In this document: positions 1-5,704 of the stretch, in pieces
Position numbering within the stretch: the first letter of the stretch is position 1
Layout: each line of letters opens with the position of its first letter
DNA from: Ramlibacter sp.
GTDB taxonomy: Bacteria; Pseudomonadota; Gammaproteobacteria; Burkholderiales; Burkholderiaceae_C
Direction of reading: 5' to 3'
DNA: 10,990 bases
Assembly (NCBI GenBank): GCA_021156245.1
Contig: JAJNBO010000084.1
Location: 1-10,990, forward strand
Program-made: the position numbers and the translations under genes
The notes under the pieces: generated by a model
Databases searched by the model: none
Seen by the model: only the letters and a program-made list of their open reading frames with translations
What the model was told of the DNA's origin: nothing

Positions 1-40
1 CATGGTCGGATTGCATTCGATGCAGTAGCCCGCGGCTGCG

Positions 41-349
41 TCACAGCAGCTCGATCGGCTGCGCCCTGACCACCAGTTCCTCCTGCTGGAAGGTCGCCTT
101 CAGCTGCTCCCGGTATGCCGCCCACCAGGGCCGGTCCACCGCTTCTGCCATCACCTCGTAAACCACGATGTCGTCCTTCTGCACGGACTCGCCGTCCTCC
201 TTCCACAAGCCCTTGGCCGGCGCGCGGCTGTAGGTGGTCAGGCCGCCGAAGCGCGCCACCAGCTCCTCGCGAACGGCGTCGTACAGGCAACGCTGGAACG
301 GCTGGCCGGCGTTGTCATAGAGAGGAAGGAGCAACTGGATGAGGTGCAT
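41..349 (-). CDS. Conserved hypothetical protein, 102 aa
   Basis: I do not recognise a named family. The protein is small, soluble and acidic, with no signal peptide or membrane segment. It starts with a hydrophobic strand (MHLIQLLLPLYDN), then an amphipathic helix with the pattern AVREELVARFGG, a central YSRAPAKGLWKEDG segment, and a strand-helix half with VVYEVMAEAVDRPWWAAYR. This alternation resembles a small alpha/beta fold of the ferredoxin-like or dimeric alpha-beta-barrel type, but that is only an impression. The ATG at 349 was chosen because the in-frame upstream extension to 502 is arginine-rich and overlaps the divergent exporter gene. No clear Shine-Dalgarno sequence precedes it. 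It diverges from the exporter gene across 97 bases. Coding is well supported by composition and conserved-looking aromatic residues; function is unknown. Confidence 0.7.
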   Translation of the reverse strand: MHLIQLLLPLYDNAGQPFQRCLYDAVREELVARFGGLTTYSRAPAKGLWKEDGESVQKDDIVVYEVMAEAVDRPWWAAYREQLKATFQQEELVVRAQPIELL

Positions 350-446
350 GGGAACTCGCAGGAGTCCGTCCACTGTAAGTCCGCGGGGTCTTGCGTGGGC
401 GCGCGGGACGCGGCACCATCCGGCCTCCACAGCCGGGGAGCCCTCC
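350..446. promoter_or_regulatory. Divergent intergenic spacer with RBS hairpin before the exporter gene
   Basis: This 97-base spacer separates the leftward hypothetical gene from the rightward exporter operon and must carry the operon's promoter unless that lies inside the hypothetical gene. I see no convincing -35/-10 pair. A purine-rich GGGGAG at 435-440 sits six bases before the TTG start and serves as ribosome binding site. A small inverted repeat CCGGC (420-424) / GCCGG (432-436) overlaps the first bases of that site, so it could lower initiation. With only five base pairs this may be chance in GC-rich DNA. Confidence 0.35.
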
Positions 447-1061
447 TTGATCACCCTCGAATTCCTCATCACTTCGTTCATCGTCGTGCTCATTCCAGGC
501 ACGGGCGTGATCTACACCGTCTCCACCGGCCTCGTGCAGGGCCGGCGCGCCAGCGTCTACGCAGCGCTCGGCTGCACCGCCGGAATCCTTCCGCACCTGG
601 CAGCGACGGTCGCCGGGCTGGCCGCCATCATGCATACCAGTGCCCTGGCGTTCCAGGTGCTCAAGATCGCGGGCGTGCTGTACCTGTTCTATGTGGCATA
701 TGCCACGTGGCGCGACCAGTCGGCCTTCGCGGTGGATGGCCAGGTGTCCCGCAGCACGGCCGCCGGGCTGGTTGCCAAGGCCTTCCTGCTGAACATCCTC
801 AACCCGAAGCTCACCATCTTCTTCCTGGCCTTCCTGCCGCAGTTCGTGGATCCGGCCGCGGCGCGGCCGCTGCTGCAGCTGCTGCAACTCAGCGCGGTGT
901 TCATGGCGATGACCTTCGTCGTCTTCGTCGCCTACGGCTTCATAGCGCACGCCTTCCGCAAGCTGGTCGTCGAATCGCCGCGCGTGCAGAAGTGGCTGCG
1001 CTACACCTTCTCCGCCGCCTTTGCCGGGCTGGGCGCTCGGCTCGCGGCCACGGAGCACTGA
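447..1061 (+). CDS. LysE/RhtB family amino-acid exporter
   Basis: The 204-residue inner-membrane protein belongs to the LysE/RhtB translocator family, which exports amino acids (lysine, homoserine, threonine, leucine) or related small molecules. Visible hallmarks are the first membrane helix with a PGTG motif (residues 17-20), the glycine-spaced segment TGLVQGRR followed by ALGCTAGILPH (about 27-50), a second hydrophobic stretch near 51-82, the family signature LNILNPKLTIFFLAFLPQF (about 115-133), and a last pair of helices at about 147-170 and 185-200. I chose the TTG start at 447 because the protein then begins directly with the first helix, has the usual family length of about 205 residues, and has GGGGAG six bases upstream; the in-frame ATG at 339 would add a charged, non-hydrophobic leader. 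It is the first gene of a packed six-gene run. The substrate cannot be read from sequence. Confidence 0.9.
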   Translation: MITLEFLITSFIVVLIPGTGVIYTVSTGLVQGRRASVYAALGCTAGILPHLAATVAGLAAIMHTSALAFQVLKIAGVLYLFYVAYATWRDQSAFAVDGQVSRSTAAGLVAKAFLLNILNPKLTIFFLAFLPQFVDPAAARPLLQLLQLSAVFMAMTFVVFVAYGFIAHAFRKLVVESPRVQKWLRYTFSAAFAGLGARLAATEH

Positions 1062-1072
1062 GCGAAGCGACC

Positions 1073-1684
1073 GTGCAGCCCGACCCCATCAGTGCCGGCA
1101 CGCTGGCGCACTACGAAGCGCGCGCGGCCGACTTCTGGGAAGGCACCCGCGGGCACGACGTCTCCCAGAACATAGACGCGCTGCTGCGGCATACGCCGGG
1201 CCGGCCGCCGTGGCGCATCCTGGATCTGGGCTGCGGGCCGGGGCGGGATCTCGCGACCTTCAAGGCACTCGGCCACGAGCCGGTCGGCCTCGACGGTTCG
1301 GAGGCTTTCGTCGCGATGGCGCGGGCGCACAGCGGATGCGAAGTCTGGCAGCAGGACTTCCTGGCCCTGCAGCTGCCTGCCCACCGCTTCCACGGCATGT
1401 TCGCCAATGCGTCCCTGTTCCACGTGCCGCGCCGGGATCTGCCACGGGTGCTGCGCGAGCTGCATGCGGCGCTGCAGCCCGCCGGCGCGCTGTTCACCTC
1501 CAACCCGCGGGGCGACAACCAGGAGGGCTGGACCGGCGGCCGCTATGGCGTGTTCCACGACCTCGCAGCGTGGCGCGGCTTCCTGCAGGAAGCAGGCTTC
1601 GTCGAACTGGAGCACTACTACCGGCCGCCCGGCTTGCCGCGCGAGCAGCAGCCCTGGCTGGCGAGCGTCTGGAGGGCTGCATAG
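1073..1684 (+). CDS. Class I SAM-dependent methyltransferase
   Basis: The 203-residue soluble protein has a Rossmann-like methyltransferase fold. The SAM-binding motif I is ILDLGCGPGRD at residues 49-59. Motif II ends with acidic D74 in VGLDGSEAF, which should contact the SAM ribose. QQDF near residue 96 is the usual adenine-contacting position, and a motif IV/post region NASLFHVPR leads into the helix LPRVLRELHAAL and the strand ALFTSNPRG. This matches Methyltransf_11/25-type small methyltransferases. The GTG at 1073 lies 11 bases after the exporter stop codon. Longer in-frame readings upstream merely run in another frame through the exporter gene. The Shine-Dalgarno is weak, so translational coupling to the exporter is likely. 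The substrate is unknown; the C-terminal half carries nothing diagnostic. Confidence 0.88.
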   Translation: MQPDPISAGTLAHYEARAADFWEGTRGHDVSQNIDALLRHTPGRPPWRILDLGCGPGRDLATFKALGHEPVGLDGSEAFVAMARAHSGCEVWQQDFLALQLPAHRFHGMFANASLFHVPRRDLPRVLRELHAALQPAGALFTSNPRGDNQEGWTGGRYGVFHDLAAWRGFLQEAGFVELEHYYRPPGLPREQQPWLASVWRAA

Positions 1685-1715
1685 CCCGGGCGTGACGACA
1701 ACCAAGGAGAGACCC

Positions 1716-2114
1716 ATGCACAAGAGCCGCCTGGCTACCATCGTCATCGACTGCCAGTCGACCGACGTCGAGCAGGCCAGCCAATTCTGGACCCAGGCAC
1801 TGGGCTGGCCCGCGAAACCGCTGCAGAATCCAGCGTACTCCGCCTATCGCGTGCTCGACGCACCCGCCGACGGTCCGTCCGTGTTGGTGCAGGCGGTGGA
1901 GCACCCCAGCCGGGTGCACATCGACATCGAGACGGACGACATCGAGGCGGAGGTCGCGCGGCTGGAGCAACTGGGCGCCACGCGCGTGAAGTTCGTCAAG
2001 CGCTGGTGGGTCATGGAGGCGCCTACGGGCCAGCGCTTCTGCGTGGTCATGCCGCAGCGCGCCGATTTCGCGGAGAAGGCAAATGTCTGGAACGGCAGCA
2101 AGCCGCGGGCTTGA
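1716..2114 (+). CDS. VOC superfamily (glyoxalase-like) protein
   Basis: The 132-residue protein has the vicinal-oxygen-chelate fold: two beta-alpha-beta-beta-beta units. The first starts with LATIVIDCQSTDVEQASQFW (residues 6-25), including the characteristic helix with FWTQALGW. The second starts with VHIDIETDDIEAEVARLEQLGA (67-88) and ends with the strand pair WVMEAPTGQRFCVVMP. H68 and E101 occupy positions that bind metal in many VOC enzymes, but the family covers glyoxalases, dioxygenases, resistance proteins and binding proteins, so no reaction can be assigned. The ATG at 1716 has a good ribosome binding site (AAGGAGAG) five bases upstream. Its last 32 bases overlap the start of the next gene, showing that the two are expressed together. 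Confidence 0.88.
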   Translation: MHKSRLATIVIDCQSTDVEQASQFWTQALGWPAKPLQNPAYSAYRVLDAPADGPSVLVQAVEHPSRVHIDIETDDIEAEVARLEQLGATRVKFVKRWWVMEAPTGQRFCVVMPQRADFAEKANVWNGSKPRA

Positions 2115-2607
2115 GTTCCGGCCGCTGGCCGAGGAAGACCTCGCGATGCTGCACGCGTGGGTCCAGCGTCCGCATGTCGCACAGTGGTGGGAGGACCCTT
2201 CATCCCTGGAAGACATCCGGCACGAGTACCGGCCGGTGGTGCAGGGCAGGGACTCCACGCGTGCGTATGTGGTGCAGCGTGGGATGCAGCCCATCGGGTT
2301 CATCCAGTCGTATGTGGTGGCCGATTCGGGCGACGGCTGGTGGCCGGGCGAGACCGATCCGGGAGCGCGTGGCATCGACCAGTTCCTCGCCGACGCGAAC
2401 GGGCTGGACCAGGGCACGGGCACGTCCATGATCAAGGCCTTCCTCGAACACCTGTTCCGCGATCCCCACGTCACCGTCGTCCAGACCGACCCGGCGCCGC
2501 ACAACGCACGCGCGATCCGTTGCTACGAGAAAGCCGGCTTCCAGCGCGTGGGCGTGGTCGATACGCCCGACGGGCCGGCCCTTCTCATGCGGTGTCCGCG
2601 CCCGTAG
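2083..2607 (+). CDS. GNAT acetyltransferase, AAC(6')-Ib-like
   Basis: The 174-residue cytoplasmic protein is a GNAT N-acetyltransferase that strongly resembles aminoglycoside 6'-N-acetyltransferase AAC(6')-Ib as I recall that sequence. Matching blocks are EEDLAMLHAW, IGFIQSYVVADSGDGWW (71-87), ETDPGARGIDQ (90-100), the acetyl-CoA loop QGTGT (110-114), QTDPAPHNARAIRCYEKAGF (134-153) and TPDGPALLM (161-169). Aligned without gaps over this stretch with an offset of 16, W86, D99, D136 and D163 correspond to W102, D115, D152 and D179 of AAC(6')-Ib. The two positions changed in the fluoroquinolone-acetylating -cr variant are therefore unaltered here. The ATG at 2083 is preceded by GGAGAAGG and overlaps the VOC gene by 32 bases. 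I see no integron attC-like or IS sequence beside it, so it looks like a resident chromosomal gene. Aminoglycoside acetylation is a likely but untested activity; a different amine may be the natural substrate. Confidence 0.9.
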   Translation: MSGTAASRGLEFRPLAEEDLAMLHAWVQRPHVAQWWEDPSSLEDIRHEYRPVVQGRDSTRAYVVQRGMQPIGFIQSYVVADSGDGWWPGETDPGARGIDQFLADANGLDQGTGTSMIKAFLEHLFRDPHVTVVQTDPAPHNARAIRCYEKAGFQRVGVVDTPDGPALLMRCPRP

Positions 2608-2616
2608 GATGCGCGC

Positions 2617-2889
2617 ATGACCATCGAACTCACCAGGGAAGACCGCACGCAGGCCATCGCGTCGATCGAGCGCTACTTCCGCGAGAACATGGAAGAGAAG
2701 ATCGGCAACGTGGCCGCCGGCGGCCTGCTGGGCTTCTTCCTGGAGGAGATCGGCCCCGCGATCTACAACAAGGCGGTGGCGGACGTCCAGGAAAAGCTGC
2801 AGGCGCGCATCTCCGAGCTGGACTTCGAGGTGCACGAGGACGAGTTCACCTACTGGCGCAAGTTCGACAAGGCCCGCAAGGGCAGGTAG
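2617..2889 (+). CDS. DUF2164 family protein
   Basis: The 90-residue protein matches the DUF2164 family as I know it: an N-terminal IELTREDRTQAIASIERYF helix, then ENMEEKIGNVAAGGLLGFFLEEIGP, then YNKAVADVQEKLQ, and a closing acidic-aromatic segment EDEFTYWRK before a basic tail (KARKGR). It is mostly helical, soluble and without signal peptide. The function of the family is unknown. The ATG at 2617 lies nine bases after the acetyltransferase stop, and its own stop lies seven bases before the next start codon, so it sits inside the operon. No strong Shine-Dalgarno is seen (the upstream bases are TAGGATGCGCGC), which again suggests coupled translation. Confidence 0.88.
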   Translation: MTIELTREDRTQAIASIERYFRENMEEKIGNVAAGGLLGFFLEEIGPAIYNKAVADVQEKLQARISELDFEVHEDEFTYWRKFDKARKGR

Positions 2890-2896
2890 GTTCGGC

Positions 2897-3592
2897 GTGA
2901 CCCTGCACATCGGCATCGTCGGCTGCTCCGCGGAAGGTGCGGCGCTCTGCTACCGCACGATCTGCAGCGAGGGCGCAGCCTTGCTCGGACCGCACGCGCA
3001 TCCCGAAGTGTCCATGCACACGCCTTCGCTCGCCGAGTACGTGCGCTTCCTGGAGTCGGGCGATCTCGAGGGAATCGCCGGGTTGATGCTCGGGTCCGCG
3101 GGAAAGCTCGCTGCCGCGGGCGTTGACTTCCTCGTGTGCCCGGACAACACGATCCACCAGGCCATGCCCCTGGTGGAGCCGCGCAGTCCGCTGCCGTGGC
3201 TGCACATGCCGCGCATCGTGGCGCAGGAGGCGCGGGCGCGCGGCTTTCGGCGGGTGGGCCTGACGGGAACGACCTGGCTCGTGCGCGGCGACGTCTATCC
3301 GCGCGAACTGGAGCGTGCCGGTGTCGAATGGCTGCGTCCTTCGGATGAAGACGTCGCGGAGGTGGGCCGCATCATCATGGACGAACTGGTGCCGGGCCGC
3401 ATCGTGCCGGCCAGCGTGGCGCGGTTCGAGCAGGTGGTTGCCGGGCTCGCGGAGCAGGGTTGCGACGCAGTGGTGCTGGGCTGCACGGAACTGCCCCTGA
3501 TCATGGACGACCGGAATGCTCCCGTGCCGACCCTCGATTCGACGCGGCTGCTGGCCCGCGCGGCGTTGGCCCGGGCAGCTAGGTCCGGATGA
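2897..3592 (+). CDS. Aspartate/glutamate racemase family protein
   Basis: The 231-residue protein belongs to the cofactor-independent Asp/Glu racemase superfamily, which inverts the alpha carbon using two cysteines. Both are present: C81 in FLVCPDNTIHQ and C196 in VVLGCTELPL, the usual placement one per pseudo-symmetric domain. The start IGIVGCSAEGAALCYR is the typical N-terminal strand and loop, and RVGLTGTTWLVRG opens the second domain. Length is normal for YgeA-like aspartate or broad-specificity racemases; hydantoin racemase and maleate isomerase are more distant alternatives. The GTG at 2897 follows AGGTAGG and lies seven bases after the previous stop. Conversion of acidic amino acids between L and D forms is the likely reaction, inferred from the family. 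It is the last gene of the operon and its tail overlaps the convergent propeller gene by 14 bases. Confidence 0.87.
   Translation: MTLHIGIVGCSAEGAALCYRTICSEGAALLGPHAHPEVSMHTPSLAEYVRFLESGDLEGIAGLMLGSAGKLAAAGVDFLVCPDNTIHQAMPLVEPRSPLPWLHMPRIVAQEARARGFRRVGLTGTTWLVRGDVYPRELERAGVEWLRPSDEDVAEVGRIIMDELVPGRIVPASVARFEQVVAGLAEQGCDAVVLGCTELPLIMDDRNAPVPTLDSTRLLARAALARAARSG
3579..3592. other. Convergent 3' overlap of two genes
   Basis: The racemase gene stop (TGA at 3590-3592, + strand) lies inside the last codons of the propeller gene, whose stop (TAG) occupies 3581-3579 on the - strand. The two genes thus share 14 bases, and no bidirectional terminator hairpin can fit between them. Each transcript must end inside the other gene, producing complementary 3' ends. 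Confidence 0.85.
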
Positions 3593-4562
3593 CCGTGATG
3601 TGTTCCGTGCCGCTCTCGGGCAGCCACACCTCGCCCTTGCGCCCGAGGATCTGGCGGACGTTGCCGCTGTCGCGGGGCAGCGCATGCTTGTCGAACTTCT
3701 CGGTTCGCGGCTCGAACGACCACACCGCGTTGCCGCCGAAGTCGCTGGCCCACACCGTGTCCCGCTCGTCGACGTAGACGGCATACACCCGCGGCTTGTC
3801 GCCCGGCACCTTCCAGGCGCGCCAGCTGTTCGCGGCCGGGTCGTGCATGGAGATCTGTCCGCTGTTCCACTCGCTCACCCAGATGCGGCCGCGGCTGTCG
3901 CTCCAGACGCGGCGCGCGCCCTGGTCACGCGTGGGCGGCTCCACGATGCGCGACTCGCCGGTGCGGCGGTCCACCTGCGCGATGAACGAGCCTGCCAGGG
4001 AGCACCACCACACGTCGCCGGAGGGCGTCGTGCAGATCCCGTACGGCCCGCGGCCGCGCGGCGACTGCTTCACGGTCACTTCACCGGTCCGCACGGCGAC
4101 GCGTCCGACGAACCCGCTCTGTCCCGTGAACCACAGGTCGCCGCTGCCGTCGAACGCGCAGGTGTTCAGGTTGGCGTAGCCCGTGCCTTGCGGCAGCGGG
4201 AAGGCGGTGATCTTCTTGTCCGGCCAGCCGACGCGCACGATCGCGTTCTGCCCGCCATCCGTGAGCCACGCCGCGCGGTCCGGTCCCTGGATCACGCCAT
4301 GCGGCGAGGAGCCGGAGCCCAGCGGGATCAGTTCGGTGCGGCCGGTGGCGGGCTCGAACCAGCCCAGGTGCCCGGTGGCCTGCGCGCTGAACCAGACGCC
4401 ACCGTCCGGCGCCGGCGCCACGTCGTGGATGCCCGTGCGCCGCGAGGTCGCCAGCTTCCAGCTCTGCATGCCGCCCGCGCCCTGTGCTCGTCCCCCGCCG
4501 GGCAGCGCCAGTGCACCCAGCGCGGCGAGCACGGGGCGGCGGGAGATCGGTGTCGGATGCAT
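3579..4562 (-). CDS. Tat-exported beta-propeller, Vgb-like (streptogramin lyase superfamily)
   Basis: The 327-residue protein begins with a twin-arginine signal (SRRPVL at 7-12, hydrophobic core to about 20, likely cleavage near GRAQGA around 25-29), so it is probably exported folded to the periplasm. The mature part is a beta-propeller with repeated blades ending in W-[FVLA]-x patterns: GGVWFSA, RAAWLTD, GDLWFTG, GDVWWCS, GRIWVSE, DTVWASD, GEVWLPE, giving seven blades. This is the COG4257 streptogramin-lyase/NHL-type group. From my memory of Staphylococcus Vgb, its catalytic histidines fall in PHxI turns of two late blades; the matching turns here read ARRVWSD and RVYAVYV, so true streptogramin lyase activity is unlikely. 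The ATG at 4562 was chosen for its AAGGAGAG ribosome site; an ATG nine codons upstream lacks one. It is the last gene after gdhA and the response regulator. The ligand or substrate is unknown. Confidence 0.82.
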   Translation of the reverse strand: MHPTPISRRPVLAALGALALPGGGRAQGAGGMQSWKLATSRRTGIHDVAPAPDGGVWFSAQATGHLGWFEPATGRTELIPLGSGSSPHGVIQGPDRAAWLTDGGQNAIVRVGWPDKKITAFPLPQGTGYANLNTCAFDGSGDLWFTGQSGFVGRVAVRTGEVTVKQSPRGRGPYGICTTPSGDVWWCSLAGSFIAQVDRRTGESRIVEPPTRDQGARRVWSDSRGRIWVSEWNSGQISMHDPAANSWRAWKVPGDKPRVYAVYVDERDTVWASDFGGNAVWSFEPRTEKFDKHALPRDSGNVRQILGRKGEVWLPESGTEHITVIRT

Positions 4563-4592
4563 GGCGCTCTCCTTGGCGTGGAGGCCCATTCT

Positions 4593-4609
4593 GCGCGGGG
4601 ACTCCGCGC
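4593..4609 (-). terminator. GC hairpin between response regulator and propeller gene
   Basis: A perfect six-base inverted repeat GCGCGG / CCGCGC with a five-base loop sits in the 50-base gap after the response-regulator stop and before the propeller gene's ribosome site. On the - strand it is not followed by a T-rich run, so it is not a classical intrinsic terminator. It could weaken read-through or stabilise the upstream mRNA end. It could also be chance in this GC-rich DNA. Confidence 0.25.
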
Positions 4610-4612
4610 CGC

Positions 4613-5665
4613 TCAAGTGGCGGCCAGGCCCGTGATTTCGATGGTGGGATCGCCGCGCTCGGTGGTGGCGCGGCGGCCGAGCGTCGCCTGGTGTTCGAGC
4701 ACCTTGACCATCGCCTCGGATGCGGCGACGCGCCAGCCGTTCGCGGCCGCCGCTTCCTCCATGGCGGACGCGGCGCTCACGCATTCGCCGGGCACGAGCG
4801 TGTGGCCCAGGTCGCCGTGCAGGCCGTCGTTGACGGCGACGAGCGCCACCGGCCCGGTGTGGATGGCCACCGTGTACGAGCGCAGGCGGGGAGCGGACTT
4901 CGACAGCGCCATCGCCGCGCGCAGCACGCGCAACTCCACCGGCGTGGTCAGCGTCGCCTCGTCGCCCCGGAACACCGCCACCAGCTTGCTGCCGTAGGGC
5001 AGGACGTAGTCGGCGCCGAAGAGGTACAGCGTGTCGCGGGCGGTCTGTTGCACCTGCTTCAGCCGGCTGGCCAGTTCCGCCTCCGGCGCCGGGAGGATGC
5101 CGCCCAGCAGGTCAGCCAGCAGCACGCAGGCGTGTTCGAGGTGCACGTCGCCGGACTCGTTGGCGCTGCGCGTCCAGCGGGCATTGATCTCGCGCTGCAG
5201 CTGCGACTCGTACTGGCGGCCCAGCGTCTCCTTCTGCTTTTCCAGGGCGCTTTCCACGAAGTCGGACATGGAGCTGCGGAAGGCGTCTTCCTGCACCTGC
5301 CGGCGGGCGATCACCGCGGCGATCGCCTCGCACAACTCGTCCGGCCGGTAGGGCTTGGTCAGGTAGTCGTCCGCTCCTGCCGTCATGCCTTGCCGCATGT
5401 GCTTGCGGTCCGACATGGCGGTGAGCAGGATGACGGGCACGGTCGCCAGGTCGGGGTCGGCGCGCAGGGCGGCGACCACCTCGTAGCCGGTCATGCCGGG
5501 CATCATCACGTCGCAGACGATCACTTCCGGCCGCTCGTGCCGCGCGGCGGTCACGCCCTGCGGCCCGTCGGAAGCTTCGCGCACCTGGTGGCCGGCCTTC
5601 TTCAGGGCGAAGCCCGCGATGAAGCGCTGGGCATCGTCGTCCTCGATCAGCAATACGTTGGCCAT
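4613..5665 (-). CDS. Response regulator: receiver plus degenerate nucleotidyl-cyclase domain
   Basis: The 350-residue cytoplasmic protein starts with a complete receiver domain (1-122): acidic pocket E8-D9-D10, phospho-acceptor D52 in VIVCDVMMPG, T82 and K104 in the TKPY turn. A helical linker (about 123-170, QVQEDAFRSSM to LQREINARW) looks able to form a coiled coil. Residues about 177-350 resemble a class III adenylate/guanylate cyclase domain: VLLADLLGG (metal D185), YGSKLVAVF (224-232), IHTGPV (268-273) and PGECVSAASAMEEA. The second metal aspartate of the GD motif is S226 and the NxxxR-type motif is altered, so catalysis is doubtful and the domain may sense or bind instead. The ATG at 5665 gives the usual receiver start MANVLLIEDD; a GTG at 5686 is an alternative. 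No clear ribosome site is seen at either. It follows gdhA by 39 bases and is probably co-transcribed with it. No histidine kinase gene is nearby. Confidence 0.85.
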   Translation of the reverse strand: MANVLLIEDDDAQRFIAGFALKKAGHQVREASDGPQGVTAARHERPEVIVCDVMMPGMTGYEVVAALRADPDLATVPVILLTAMSDRKHMRQGMTAGADDYLTKPYRPDELCEAIAAVIARRQVQEDAFRSSMSDFVESALEKQKETLGRQYESQLQREINARWTRSANESGDVHLEHACVLLADLLGGILPAPEAELASRLKQVQQTARDTLYLFGADYVLPYGSKLVAVFRGDEATLTTPVELRVLRAAMALSKSAPRLRSYTVAIHTGPVALVAVNDGLHGDLGHTLVPGECVSAASAMEEAAAANGWRVAASEAMVKVLEHQATLGRRATTERGDPTIEITGLAAT

Positions 5666-5704
5666 GGGCGGATTGTCACCCGGCACGGGCCGGGCGGGGC
5701 GGCA

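Noticed and set aside
1..40. CAT at 1-3 as a possible - strand start codon of a gene leaving the window
   Set aside because: Only three bases would lie in the window and no ribosome site is visible, so nothing can be supported. I see no feature in these 40 bases.
2050..2700. Integron cassette origin of the AAC(6')-like gene
   Set aside because: No attC-like inverted repeat or core site is seen at either side; the start overlaps the preceding gene and the next gene begins nine bases after the stop, unlike a cassette.
3516..4997. A 493-codon open frame on the + strand
   Set aside because: It covers the complement of the propeller gene and part of the response regulator, with shadow-like composition and no ribosome site.
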